Assembly (NCBI GenBank): GCA_017471965.1
Contig: JAFURF010000006.1
Coordinates: 62,001-126,000, forward strand
DNA length: 64,000 bases
Origin: Bacteroidales bacterium
GTDB taxonomy: Bacteria > Bacteroidota > Bacteroidia > Bacteroidales > UBA932
Reading direction: 5' to 3'
This document shows, one piece after another, positions 54,886-63,995 of the stretch (the first letter of the stretch is position 1; each line of letters opens with the position of its first letter). The notes beneath the pieces are model-generated. The model searched no databases. It was given only the letters and a program-made list of their open reading frames with translations, and was not told the origin of the DNA. The position numbers and the translations under genes are program-made.

Positions 54886-55788
54886 TCATTTAGGAGAGAC
54901 GGCATAATTAATGTCATTGTCGGTAAGAGTAAGAATCAGGTTCCTGTTACCGGACTTCTCGTAGATATACACTTTCAGGCATTCACCCTTGAGAAGAGTG
55001 AGTTTCGGGATTGTATATCCCACCTTCGACTTGCCTCGCGGAGGGCAGGAAAGACTGCCGTGAGAACTCTTGATCCAGACCGTCTTGTCTGTAGCAAGAC
55101 TCTTCATGTTCGGATTGAGGTTCTCAATCGTGAACTGAGCATCCCCCGCCTCGAAACCTATATCAGTGTTATTCTTCAAACTGATGACAAGATATGTCAG
55201 ATCGGAATAGACATATACATTCACGCAGAACGCCTCAATGCCGAAATTCTTGTCACCGATATGGAACAACTGCTGCTTGCGTCTCATGACCTCTTCCAGA
55301 GTTGGAGCATCACCCCTGCCGAAATTCGAAGTCTCCGTCGACGTGATGTCCACACCGCTCCCGGCAGGCGCCTCAGCACCTGCAGCGGGTATCTCCTCCT
55401 TCTTTACGGCACCAGGTCTTACCTGAGTGTTTATCTGCCCTGACGCAGATGCGGCGGTACCTGTCCTTGTGTCAACCAACAGGCCCTTGGGAAACGGATC
55501 ATACCTTACCTTGAATGTATGCATCGTTCCGTTGGCCTCCAGCGCCGAAACCGTAGTGAAGACCTCGAAAGGCTTCCTCGCCTTGAGCGCAAGCATGTTC
55601 TTAGACGCGTCCACCACCTTCGCGGCGATGAATTCTGGAGTCGAGACATCCACATAGGTGAGGTCCGACATGAACAATACGTGAGTAGTCGAATGCTCAC
55701 CCACATCAATCACGGTCAAGCCGTCATCCTGAGCATGCATGGCCAATGTCATGCATGACAGCAGGGCGATTTGCAAAATCCTCTTCAT
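54886..55788 (-). CDS. traN: Conjugative transfer protein TraN (DUF4138, VirB9-like)
   Basis: 300 residues with signal peptide (MTLAMHAQ). THVLFMSDLTYVDVSTPEFI near 34-53 and KNMLALKARKPF are the TraN start signature; the C-terminal beta domain includes YLVISLKNNTDIGFEAGDAQF. It forms the outer-membrane part of the CTnDOT-type secretion core with TraM. Preceded by the DUF3853 gene. Confidence 0.9.
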   Translation of the reverse strand: MKRILQIALLSCMTLAMHAQDDGLTVIDVGEHSTTHVLFMSDLTYVDVSTPEFIAAKVVDASKNMLALKARKPFEVFTTVSALEANGTMHTFKVRYDPFPKGLLVDTRTGTAASASGQINTQVRPGAVKKEEIPAAGAEAPAGSGVDITSTETSNFGRGDAPTLEEVMRRKQQLFHIGDKNFGIEAFCVNVYVYSDLTYLVISLKNNTDIGFEAGDAQFTIENLNPNMKSLATDKTVWIKSSHGSLSCPPRGKSKVGYTIPKLTLLKGECLKVYIYEKSGNRNLILTLTDNDINYAVSPK

Positions 55789-55813
55789 ATCACAATACGA
55801 TCACTAATAAAAC

Positions 55814-56044
55814 CTATTCGATGAAGTCGTCAGGATTCTCGAACCCGAACAGTTCGAGCGCCTTGCGCGTGTCCACCAGTATTATGCCCCCCTGCCTTTT
55901 GCAGGCATCCTTGATGACCCCTTTCGACATCTTGAGCGCAGTGGACGACGACACGTTGAACAGTGTCGCCACTCCCTTCAACCCGTACAGCAAGCGAGGA
56001 AACTTGCCGTTTGTCACATTCACCTCAATCTTCCTTCTAGCCAT
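55814..56044 (-). CDS. DUF3853-like helix-turn-helix protein
   Basis: 76 residues. LKGVATLFNVSSSTALKMSK is a clear helix-turn-helix, followed by GGIILVDTRKALELFGF. DUF3853 proteins of Bacteroidetes have this excisionase-like form. Its start overlaps traM by 8 bp, and it lies between traM and traN, an odd site for a regulator; it may control the operon. Confidence 0.75.
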   Translation of the reverse strand: MARRKIEVNVTNGKFPRLLYGLKGVATLFNVSSSTALKMSKGVIKDACKRQGGIILVDTRKALELFGFENPDDFIE

Positions 56045-57281
56045 TGTTCTTTATGTTTTCAAAAATGTAAAAATCATATCCTGCGACTACGCTGATGGCC
56101 ACCGAACCGTCATCAAGCGTAGTCCTCGACAGTTCCCTGATGCCGTCTGACGCAATCCTGCCGACGTACGGATTGCCGGTGAACAGTGTCGCCGCCGTGG
56201 ACGCCAGCCCTGTCGCAGCCTGACCTGCCATCCTCCCAGCCGCCTTCCTTCCCTTCTTCTGTTCAATCACCGGACAGTATATTCCTTCAGTACCATCATT
56301 GTCATAGACGCTCATGTCAGTCCTGTGGATTCTTCCTCCGTAATTGACAGTAGTTATCGCTATCTCCAGACGGCTGCCCACCCGACATATTCCGGACACA
56401 TGAGTATTCGCCGGAATCACGGTTCCGTCGGACAGCCTCATCGGTTCCTTGAGCCTCATGATCACCCTCTGTCCCGCAACGACCTTCTCGGACTTCAGGA
56501 ACGTCGCCTTGACCGGACGGATCCTCACCTCGCCGTCCTCATACACAAGGCCCTGTTCTTCCTGCTCAAGCGACGAGATGATGCCGTCTCCGGACATGGC
56601 GTCATCCGGGATGAACGACGGCTCCGGTATGACTATATGCCTGGCATCGTCACCCTCGTCTGCAGACTCCTTCTTCTCCTCCTCAGCCGGAGCGGCAGCC
56701 TCCGGAGGAGTACTGTATTTCATGGCCAACTGATAGGCCCTCTCCATCCTTGCGAAATAGGCGCTGTCGCTGTTCTCGCTAGCACGGGATGCACTTCGGG
56801 CGGCATCCGAGGCCTTCCTTTCCGCCTCCTCACGGTCCCTCTCCACATGCTCGGCATCCACCTGCGCCTTCGTCTTCACCCCGTTGCGTATATAGTATAT
56901 CTCCAGTTCGGAATAGACTGAAGGATCAAGGAATTCCTCTCCGCCGCCGGAAGGGGCCTTCGCCTGGCCCTGACCTCCCTGCACGTCGACAAGAAGTCCG
57001 CCGCTCCCCTCCTGCTCCAACTGGTTCCAGAAGTCCGATGCGGACACTGAAGAATTCATACCCTGACGCCTGTAGGTCTCAACGCGGGACATCTCCTGGT
57101 CCTCCAGTGATGCGTCCGGCACTTCAAGCAGAACCTGGCCCTGTTCCTGTACCACCTCTTCCTTACCGCCACCGAAGGCCGCAAAGTATACAACACATCC
57201 CAGCAGGCCGAAAACCACGGCTGCCAGCAGCATCTGGATCGCCTTAGGCAATCCCGTTATCCAGTCAATGATCTTATCCAT
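56037..57281 (-). CDS. traM: Conjugative transfer protein TraM (VirB10-like)
   Basis: 414 residues from ATG 57281 (MDKIIDWITGLPK), one inner-membrane helix at about 18-36, a Glu/Ala/Ser-rich central region with VEHVERDREEAERK-type helix, and a conserved C-terminal domain (PVKATFLKSEKVVAGQRV, IPANTHVSGICRVGSRLEI). It spans the periplasm and links inner and outer membrane parts of the channel. Confidence 0.9.
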   Translation of the reverse strand: MDKIIDWITGLPKAIQMLLAAVVFGLLGCVVYFAAFGGGKEEVVQEQGQVLLEVPDASLEDQEMSRVETYRRQGMNSSVSASDFWNQLEQEGSGGLLVDVQGGQGQAKAPSGGGEEFLDPSVYSELEIYYIRNGVKTKAQVDAEHVERDREEAERKASDAARSASRASENSDSAYFARMERAYQLAMKYSTPPEAAAPAEEEKKESADEGDDARHIVIPEPSFIPDDAMSGDGIISSLEQEEQGLVYEDGEVRIRPVKATFLKSEKVVAGQRVIMRLKEPMRLSDGTVIPANTHVSGICRVGSRLEIAITTVNYGGRIHRTDMSVYDNDGTEGIYCPVIEQKKGRKAAGRMAGQAATGLASTAATLFTGNPYVGRIASDGIRELSRTTLDDGSVAISVVAGYDFYIFENIKNNG

Positions 57282-57298
57282 GATCCACCTCCGTTTTA

Positions 57299-57481
57299 TC
57301 AAAAGAAATACATAACCGACATCACCAGTTCGACAAGCGCCCAGACACATCCCGCTATCAGTAAGTAGAATCCTGCGGGAAACTTCTTCAGCCTGTCCTT
57401 CAGCGGCTCCTTCGCCGTGCCGTCACCGCGCCCCTGTTCCAGACGCTCCCTGCGGCTCATTACACCTTTCTCAGTACTCAT
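57299..57481 (-). CDS. traL: TraL-like small membrane protein
   Basis: 60 residues, basic N-terminal half and one membrane helix (FYLLIAGCVWALVELVMSVM). Its position between traK and traM matches the small TraL gene of CTnDOT-type operons. Assigned mainly by synteny. Confidence 0.7.
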   Translation of the reverse strand: MSTEKGVMSRRERLEQGRGDGTAKEPLKDRLKKFPAGFYLLIAGCVWALVELVMSVMYFF

Positions 57482-57484
57482 ATC

Positions 57485-58123
57485 CTATCTGTTCCTCGTC
57501 TCGACGAGATTGTTTTCCGTCACATTGAAGTTCTTGATCATCAGTCCATGCAGATTGGCAGGAGAACGCGGGATGTTTTCAAGAGTGCACTCAGTCACCA
57601 AGGTATAGAGGCTCATGTTGCTCTTTCTGGTCACCCATTGGTTCGCCGTCACCCTCACCCTGTACGGATATGAGGACACGTCCACCTGGATCTCCTTGAT
57701 CTCGATCTGCTGGTACGCCTCCGCACTGGTCATCCTCTTGTAGTACCCCGACTCCTTGAGGTTCTCGAAATACTGGTACGCGGACCGGTCGGCCAGAGCC
57801 AGGGCCCTCTCGAGGTTCCTGTTCACCATGGTGATGTCAGGAGGGATGTTGAAGAACAGTTCGTGAAAGCGCGTGACGTGATCGTTTATCTCGTCCTGCC
57901 TTGACAGTGACGCATCCTGCGAAGTCGCAGAGAAGGCTGCGCCCCCGTCAAGGACATATATCTTCGATTGGAATTCGGCGACCTTCACGAACGTATAGGC
58001 CACACACCCCAAGGCGCACAGCAGGGCCGCCACCACCGAAACGATGGTGACGACCTTGAATGATGTGAAGGAAGCCGTGATGCTCTCCATCGAGCCTACA
58101 AGCCCGTCTACTTTCTTTGGCAT
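57485..58123 (-). CDS. traK: Conjugative transfer protein TraK (VirB8-like)
   Basis: 212 residues. Short cytoplasmic N-terminus, membrane helix about 24-46, periplasmic domain with DEINDHVTRFHELFFNIPPD and later TRKSNMSLYTLVTECTLENI, ending DxxGLMIKNFNVTENN-like. Matches TraK of Bacteroides conjugative transposons; structural core of the channel. Confidence 0.9.
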   Translation of the reverse strand: MPKKVDGLVGSMESITASFTSFKVVTIVSVVAALLCALGCVAYTFVKVAEFQSKIYVLDGGAAFSATSQDASLSRQDEINDHVTRFHELFFNIPPDITMVNRNLERALALADRSAYQYFENLKESGYYKRMTSAEAYQQIEIKEIQVDVSSYPYRVRVTANQWVTRKSNMSLYTLVTECTLENIPRSPANLHGLMIKNFNVTENNLVETRNR

Positions 58124-58146
58124 ATAAATAATGTTTTAATCAATGA

Positions 58147-59376
58147 TTAAGGATTATTAGGATCCGGATTCCCTGACTGATCCTGCACGTTCCATCCGTA
58201 AAGCGCACCCTGGCCATATTTCGCAGTATCCATGACAGCCTTCTTGAAACCGTTCTGGTTGACATCGCCAATAAAGCCGACAAGACCCTTATGCTTGAAC
58301 CCATTCATGAAATTATTGAACGAATTAGCCTGACCGACAGTACCGGAAACGACCATTCCTCCGGTCGCCATTGCAGCGCTACTGATAGTCTGAAGTCCCT
58401 GAGACAATGATACGGCACCTGACGCTCCCTCGATGATCATGGATGCAATAGTGGGAACACTTACCAGACCGACAAGATTCGCAAGAGTAATCGCAAAGAC
58501 CATGAGGAATCCCATCGCATTGCCTGCACTTGAATCAAGAAGAAGATAAGCACTTACAGTAAATGCGTCAATAAACGCACAAAGAGGGCCGAACAAAGCA
58601 AACTGGCATATCCTTATGAACCAGGACACAACATTCGCCCCACGCCCGGGCAAAATCGCAAATGCGAAGGAGATCGGCCCGAAGACAACAACGACACTGG
58701 TCATCATGATGCCGAAGATCTTGAGGCAGAACGAAACACCAGAACAGATCCACGACATGACGGAACAAAGTATCCCAGAAAAACTAAGTCTCTCAGACGT
58801 CAGGTTCTCTGCAGTGGAACTGTTTGCTGAAACGGCAAATTCGGATATCAGGCGTATTGCAGAAAGTCATGTAATACCTTTCCATGCGGACTTCATCATT
58901 GACTTCCACTTGGCATCCGCCACAGTCGTCCCGGCTTCATCTCCCTGTTCGTTCTCTTCCAGTTCCTCGTCCTTTCCCTCCCCAGACGTCGGGTCATCCT
59001 CAAGATGAGTGCTGACATAATGGTCGTTGACGGTAGATATTCCTTCTGAACCTTGCGGATTCAACAAATCATGCTTCTTGTCCATCAATACTTCCGTGAT
59101 ACTTCTTGATAATGTGGTAGTAAACTGAACTACAGGTCTGGCCACCCATCCGAAATTGCATACACACAGAAAAAGCAGAAGAGGAATCAGCATCTTCATC
59201 TGAAACTTACCTCCGGCCAGAATCGTGATGATGTAATAGATCACGACGATGAGCAGCATGATGGCACCGATTCCGATACCTATCCTGCCTACTCCCTCAG
59301 CCATCTCCAGGGAGCCACCAATAAGATCGTCGGAAATCTCGACGAATCGTTCTGAAGCAACCAACGGCAACAACAT
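58147..59376 (-). pseudogene. traJ: TraJ (VirB6-like) interrupted by an in-frame TGA
   Basis: The frame runs 410 codons from ATG 59376 to 58147 with a single TGA at 58869-58867 (codon 170, KSAWKGIT then stop). The next 36 codons stay open and join MSWICSGVSFCLKIFG and SFAFAILPGRGANVVSWFIR, the conserved membrane half. The N-terminal half has membrane helices (about 31-53, 63-81) and an acidic loop. A TraJ-length protein results only if the TGA is read or is an error. The base after TGA is C, a leaky context. Traditional annotation would show two genes; the conserved join argues for one broken or recoded gene. Confidence 0.8.
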
Positions 59377-59379
59377 ATA

Positions 59380-60021
59380 CTAACAGATTACCAGGTTAAC
59401 CATTTCATTGGCCTTCTCTCCCTGCTTACGCATCTTGTACTCATGAATCTCATCGGCAATAGTGGTGATACACTCATCCGAGATGACATCTATCGTAGAA
59501 CTTGCGCCCTCGATTATGTCATTCATCACCCTGAGCATGTCTGAACCTTCAGTGGAATCAAGTTTCTTGATGGATCGCAATGTCGACTCCATATCGCTGA
59601 GAACCAACTTCGTCTTGCTGTTGAACGACCTATAGATGAAGTAGCACCTCGTTATCTCGAAGTCGTCCCCCATCGTACCCAGATATTTTATATAATTGTT
59701 TATCCTCAGCGTGGTCCTCGTCAGTTTCCTGGTCACTTCGACGACATTGTTGAACGTCTGTATTCCCTTCTGACCGTTCTCGAAGATGTTTACCATCTTC
59801 TGCAGGTCCCTGGTCTTGTCCTCAAGCCCCTTGATGAGTTCGCTGAAATTCATGTCCGACAACTGGCTGATATCCATGTCCTGAAAGAACTGAAGTACCT
59901 GCTGCACCAAGAGTGCAGTATCAGACACACCGAACATGTCAGCCTTCGCCGGCTTCGTGGTATGACACATGCCGGCAACAATCAATGCCAGTGTCACTAA
60001 GATCCTTGTAATACGTCTCAT
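59380..60021 (-). CDS. traI: Transfer protein of the DUF4141/TraI type (VirB5-like)
   Basis: 213 residues with signal peptide (cleaved near AKADMF) and a long helical body (QQVLQFFQDMDISQLSDMNF, GLEDKTRDLQKMVNIFENG, RKLTRTTLRINNYI). This helical exported protein sits between traG and traJ, as the DUF4141 protein (TraI) does in CTnDOT-type loci. It lies 3 bp before traJ. Confidence 0.82.
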   Translation of the reverse strand: MRRITRILVTLALIVAGMCHTTKPAKADMFGVSDTALLVQQVLQFFQDMDISQLSDMNFSELIKGLEDKTRDLQKMVNIFENGQKGIQTFNNVVEVTRKLTRTTLRINNYIKYLGTMGDDFEITRCYFIYRSFNSKTKLVLSDMESTLRSIKKLDSTEGSDMLRVMNDIIEGASSTIDVISDECITTIADEIHEYKMRKQGEKANEMVNLVIC

Positions 60022-60025
60022 GATA

Positions 60026-62695
60026 TCATCTTTTTTTCTGTGATTCCCTTATCCTTGCCGCCATAGTCTTCACGGCTTCTATGAACGACCCCGTCTCCCT
60101 GGCCAGATCGAACAGAGGCTTCTTCCTGACCTTGTCGGACTCATACGTCAAAGCCTCCTCCAACGACACCTCGATACCGAACACGTTGCCGTAACTCTCA
60201 CCTATTCCAAAGAACGCTTCCTTGTATATGTGAGCCGGCGAGAGATCCCTGCCTACGGACAGCACCAGACCGATATCCTTCGGACTAAGACCGAGTATCT
60301 CCGCGCTCTTCTCGAAATTGTTTGCGTTCTTGCGCTGATCCAGCAGGATCTTCACGGAAGAGTTCTGGATGATCGCATCCTTGACTATCTCCGAAGACAC
60401 AAGGTCCGAAAGCGACTGCGTCACAACGACAGCCGACGTCATGAACTTACGGGCGGTACGCCACATCCATACGATGAAGTTCGCCATCGCCGGCTTCGCT
60501 ATCGCGCTCCAGGCCTCCTCGATGACCATCACCTTCTGACAAGGAACGGAACGCATCTTCTCCTCGAAAGAATGCAGTATGCAGAGAGTCCAAAGAGGGA
60601 AGAGGTCGTCGTTGTCCTTGATGGTATCCACCTCGAACACTGTGAGCCGGCTCGCAAAGAGATCGGCCTCCGTCTCGGCATTGAGAAGGAACCCGTACTC
60701 CCCGCCCAACTTGTATTTCCCAAGGGCCACGCCGAACTTGTCCATGTCGAACATGTCCATGCGCAGCCTCACGTTGTCGATATAGTAGTTGTCGTCGTTC
60801 ACCAGCGGGCTGACGACAAGCGTCACGTACCTGAAGAAACTGTCGAACAGAGGGTCCCTGCCCGCCCTGCCGTCAGGAAAGACCTCCGGAAGAGGATTCA
60901 TCCAGCCCCTGTGGGCCTTGGACTCGTCGAACGGCTTGCCGTTCTCCTTGGCCCTCTTCCTTTTGGAATTCACGTACGCCTCAAGAAGCCTGTCCCGGAG
61001 CGTTTCGTCATATCCTTCGTCCCAGATGCGGAAGAACTCGCCCAACAGAGAAGTGAGCACCGCCGTCGCATCCTTGGTCCACCCTTCCGCCGGCTCGTAT
61101 ATGGTCCTTATCAGAGAAAGCACGAACTCCATTCCGGAACCCGTCCTCTCGCCGTCCTCATCCACCTCGTTCCAGTGCTTCCTTCCCTTGAACGGATTGA
61201 AACTGAACGGATGCTCCGGATCGTAGGTGTTGTATACTCCGTCCCTGCCTCCCGTCTCCTCGCTGATCACGCGGCAGAGTCCCTGATAGGAGTCTCCCAC
61301 GTCGATTATGAAGATGTGCTGGCCGGCGTTGTACCAGTTGCGCACAAGAGTGTTCATCGTGAACGACTTTCCTGTTCCCGAAGGACCGACTACGATGGAG
61401 TTCATGTTGTCCACATACCCGAGGGAACGGGCAACCGCCTGGACGTCTATCGTCACCGGAATCATCCTCCTCCTGTCCGACACCTTCACCGCTCCGCCCC
61501 TCATGCCGAAGTCGTAGCCGTCCCACAGTCCATGGCAGAGGAACGCCGTCATCTCGCTCGTCATGTAGAAGTCATAGCCCAGTTCGCCTGCGGCGCCCGG
61601 AATCGCGGCATAATGCAGCGTCGGACATATCCTGGTCTCCTCACAGACGGTCATGTCCAGTTCAGAAAAGGCGGTCACCACCGCATTCCTCATGTCCCTG
61701 ACCTCCTCCGGCCTTCCCCATGCCATCACGCTCGTGAAGCACTTGATGGTCGTCGCGCTGTCCCTCGCGCTCTCAAGAAGATATCCGCTCAGGTCCTCCG
61801 CATTCACCCTGCATTCCGAAGAATACAGGCTGAAGGAGTTCATCAGTTTCATTCTCTGGTTCAGTTCGGACTCCACCGACTTGCGCGGAAGCGTCACGAC
61901 GTAACGGTTCACCACATGAGGGATCTTCAACTGATATCCTATAGGGGATCCGCCCGACAAGTAGACCTTAGAATTCGCGGACGACATGGATCCCACCGGG
62001 CATACGGAATTCACCATCCCCGGATAGGAGTCGCTGTCCTGCACGTACCAGCACTTGGCCACCATGTCCCCGACGATCACGCAGTCAGGCTCGAACTCCA
62101 GCGGATACTCCAGCGACTTCGTGTCCGAAAAGAGCCTCAGATAGTCGGGGATGAGACCGAGGTCCTCCCCGTCCGGACCCATCCTCAGGAAGTCTCCGTC
62201 CGTAAGCGGAACCACATGGAGCAGGCTGTTGTTACGGAGCACCGCCTCGAACTGCGACGCCACCGCTGCGGCATTGCGGATCTTGTCGGCAGGCTTCGGC
62301 CTTGCGGCCAGGGAAGAGAACGCACCGCTGCTTCCCGACTTCGCCTCGATCACGTTCTTGCTGGAGAACGTCAGATAGACATAGCAGTAGCCGTTCAGAT
62401 ATGTCCTGCCCTCGAAATGCCTCTCATAGGCGTCGCCGAGGAATTCCCCGACACTCCCCGCATGATAGACGTCATTCTTGAAGATGTCCTGCTTGTGCAC
62501 GATGCACCACGTAGGCAGAAGCCTGTACGCCTGCATGAACGATGCGATTATGGAATCATAGCCAGGCTCGTTGACGGTATACGCCACAGGAAGGTAGACC
62601 CTCCATCCGAAGGTGAGGTCCCCCCTCTTCGACACGACGCATCCGTCGACGATCTGCATGACCGGTATGTATTCCCTGAGTGTCCTGTCGTTCAT
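60026..62695 (-). CDS. traG: Conjugation ATPase TraG (VirB4-like)
   Basis: 889 residues from ATG 62695 (MNDRTLREYIPVM); upstream in-frame starts overlap traF. Walker A VVGPSGTGKSFTMNTLV near 435, HIFIIDVGDSYQGLC just after it, Walker B VMVIEEAWS near 720, then VVTQSLSDL. It powers assembly of the channel at the inner membrane. A 906-codon open frame on the opposite strand is a shadow of this GC-rich gene. Confidence 0.93.
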   Translation of the reverse strand: MNDRTLREYIPVMQIVDGCVVSKRGDLTFGWRVYLPVAYTVNEPGYDSIIASFMQAYRLLPTWCIVHKQDIFKNDVYHAGSVGEFLGDAYERHFEGRTYLNGYCYVYLTFSSKNVIEAKSGSSGAFSSLAARPKPADKIRNAAAVASQFEAVLRNNSLLHVVPLTDGDFLRMGPDGEDLGLIPDYLRLFSDTKSLEYPLEFEPDCVIVGDMVAKCWYVQDSDSYPGMVNSVCPVGSMSSANSKVYLSGGSPIGYQLKIPHVVNRYVVTLPRKSVESELNQRMKLMNSFSLYSSECRVNAEDLSGYLLESARDSATTIKCFTSVMAWGRPEEVRDMRNAVVTAFSELDMTVCEETRICPTLHYAAIPGAAGELGYDFYMTSEMTAFLCHGLWDGYDFGMRGGAVKVSDRRRMIPVTIDVQAVARSLGYVDNMNSIVVGPSGTGKSFTMNTLVRNWYNAGQHIFIIDVGDSYQGLCRVISEETGGRDGVYNTYDPEHPFSFNPFKGRKHWNEVDEDGERTGSGMEFVLSLIRTIYEPAEGWTKDATAVLTSLLGEFFRIWDEGYDETLRDRLLEAYVNSKRKRAKENGKPFDESKAHRGWMNPLPEVFPDGRAGRDPLFDSFFRYVTLVVSPLVNDDNYYIDNVRLRMDMFDMDKFGVALGKYKLGGEYGFLLNAETEADLFASRLTVFEVDTIKDNDDLFPLWTLCILHSFEEKMRSVPCQKVMVIEEAWSAIAKPAMANFIVWMWRTARKFMTSAVVVTQSLSDLVSSEIVKDAIIQNSSVKILLDQRKNANNFEKSAEILGLSPKDIGLVLSVGRDLSPAHIYKEAFFGIGESYGNVFGIEVSLEEALTYESDKVRKKPLFDLARETGSFIEAVKTMAARIRESQKKR

Positions 62696-62699
62696 ATGA

Positions 62700-63074
62700 T
62701 TAACTGTTTTCGTTTTCCTTTCCGTCCCTCGCACGCTGCGAAGCGGCGAACCAGGACGGTTCATCTTCATGTTCCAGCAGGATACGGCAGAGCGTCTCGC
62801 GCCTCTTCACGCATCCCCTGGACCTTCCCTCAAGCGGCAGTTTCTCCAGTTCCCGGCAAGGAGTCCTGCCCTGCATGGAGATACATACCACGAAGGAGCA
62901 TACAGCCCCAACTATGGCCACGCTCACCCCGATTCCGGTACCCATCATGACTCCCACCACGATGCCCGCAAGCACGAACAGACCCGCCAGCACGAGGAAG
63001 ACGGTTATCCATTTGCCCTTCAGGCCGAATATGTCCACCGGCCTGTCCAAGGCCTTGCAGAAATACAGCGTCAT
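62700..63074 (-). CDS. traF: Transfer protein TraF (DUF4133, VirB3-like)
   Basis: 124 residues from ATG 63074 (MTLYFCKALDRPVDIFGLKG). Two membrane helices (about 22-40, 45-65) followed by a basic cytoplasmic tail. DUF4133/TraF lies before traG in CTnDOT-type operons, as here. Confidence 0.85.
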   Translation of the reverse strand: MTLYFCKALDRPVDIFGLKGKWITVFLVLAGLFVLAGIVVGVMMGTGIGVSVAIVGAVCSFVVCISMQGRTPCRELEKLPLEGRSRGCVKRRETLCRILLEHEDEPSWFAASQRARDGKENENS

Positions 63075-63289
63075 AATTTCTCCAGAATTGAAATCAATAT
63101 GAATCCCACGGCGGTCGCCATGAACCACACGGAAACCTTCTTCGCGGCCTCCCTGTCACCCTGGACCACATGTATGATCACCAAGGCAAGAGATATCATC
63201 GCGACAAGGCCCAGCACCGCCATCAGAAGCGACGCCAGGCTGGTGCGGATGTACGCGAACGGGTCATCCGATATAAGCAAACGGACCAT
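63071..63289 (-). CDS. TraE-like (DUF4134) small membrane protein, copy 3
   Basis: 72 residues from ATG 63289 (MVRLLISDDPFAYIRTSL). Two membrane helices flank VVQGDREAAKKVSVWFMA, the G-D/E-REAAxK signature shared by all three copies. It lacks a signal peptide and overlaps copy 2 by 26 bp. Confidence 0.8.
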   Translation of the reverse strand: MVRLLISDDPFAYIRTSLASLLMAVLGLVAMISLALVIIHVVQGDREAAKKVSVWFMATAVGFILISILEKL

Positions 63290-63596
63290 ATAGCACGAAT
63301 TCTTTTGACATGACCATATATAAGGCTTCAAGCAGGGCCAGACCTCCCGCAAGTCCTATTACCCACCACAGGAGGTTCTTCGCGGCCTCCTTGTCTCCGC
63401 TCATGACCTTGATGATTATTCTAGCGACAATGACCAGGGCCGCAATGATGATAACCACCTCCAATAGATGCTTTAAGGCAAGATACAGACTCGAGATACC
63501 GTCCCTGGCACCAGCAAAAGGATCAGTGTCATCGAACAATGAAGCCTGAAGAATTAAAAGGGATGCGAGGATATGACCCGTCTTGAACATTGCCAT
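63264..63596 (-). CDS. TraE-like (DUF4134) small membrane protein, copy 2
   Basis: 110 residues with signal-like N-terminus, then two membrane helices around KVMSGDKEAAKNLLWWVIG. The C-terminal LYGPFAYIG resembles the start of copy 3 (DDPFAYIR). Start overlaps the copy 1 stop. VirB2-like pilin or channel subunit. Confidence 0.85.
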   Translation of the reverse strand: MAMFKTGHILASLLILQASLFDDTDPFAGARDGISSLYLALKHLLEVVIIIAALVIVARIIIKVMSGDKEAAKNLLWWVIGLAGGLALLEALYMVMSKEFVLYGPFAYIG

Positions 63597-63919
63597 TAAT
63601 CAATAAGGCCCGAAACAACAGACAGAAGGGTGAAGCCAAGAGTAAGTCCCACAACCCACCATGCGAGTTTCTGGGCGGCCTCCCTCTCTCCCTTGAACAC
63701 CTGGAAGATGACTATGGCCAGAACGACGATCGCTCCAATTCCCATCACCACCTGAAGAAGGCTGACTATCGAATCAAGCAGGTTCTGCAGAGCACTGGTA
63801 GATTCCGTGAGGACGGTCTCGCCGAGATTGAGACCGGCCTGCGCATCAGCGACCGTTCCGACGAGCATCAGGCCTGCTGTAAGAAAGGCTATCTTAGCCC
63901 TGATTAAGAAAGATTTCAT
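63596..63919 (-). CDS. traE: TraE (DUF4134) small membrane protein, copy 1
   Basis: 107 residues from ATG 63919 (63928 also possible). Signal peptide ending ADAQAG, then two helices around FKGEREAAQKLAWWVVG. Most similar to the standard TraE of Bacteroides conjugative transposons; likely the main pilin-like subunit. Confidence 0.87.
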   Translation of the reverse strand: MKSFLIRAKIAFLTAGLMLVGTVADAQAGLNLGETVLTESTSALQNLLDSIVSLLQVVMGIGAIVVLAIVIFQVFKGEREAAQKLAWWVVGLTLGFTLLSVVSGLID

Positions 63920-63987
63920 GATCATCATTATTTAATGGTTCAACAAAAATGTTATTTTTTTGCAATAATCGGTCATTATTTATGCGG

Positions 63988-63995
63988 CAAAAATA
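63988..63995 (-). promoter_or_regulatory. Likely -7 box of the transfer operon
   Basis: TATTTTTG on the - strand, about 70 bp before traE. The -33 element would lie past the window edge. The leader between contains TTGCAAAAAAATAACA, similar to part of the shared operator. Confidence 0.5.

Noticed and set aside
58147..58758. Separate small membrane protein gene next to traJ
   Set aside because: It is in the same frame as the N-terminal traJ half with an open 36-codon link, so it is treated as the C-terminal half of TraJ.
58867..58869. TGA recoded as a sense codon throughout the genome
   Set aside because: Many other genes in the window end properly at TGA with normal lengths (for example nrdG and the transglycosylase).
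60230..62950. 906-codon open frame on the + strand
   Set aside because: Antisense shadow of traG in GC-rich DNA; no recognisable domain, and traG has all ATPase motifs.
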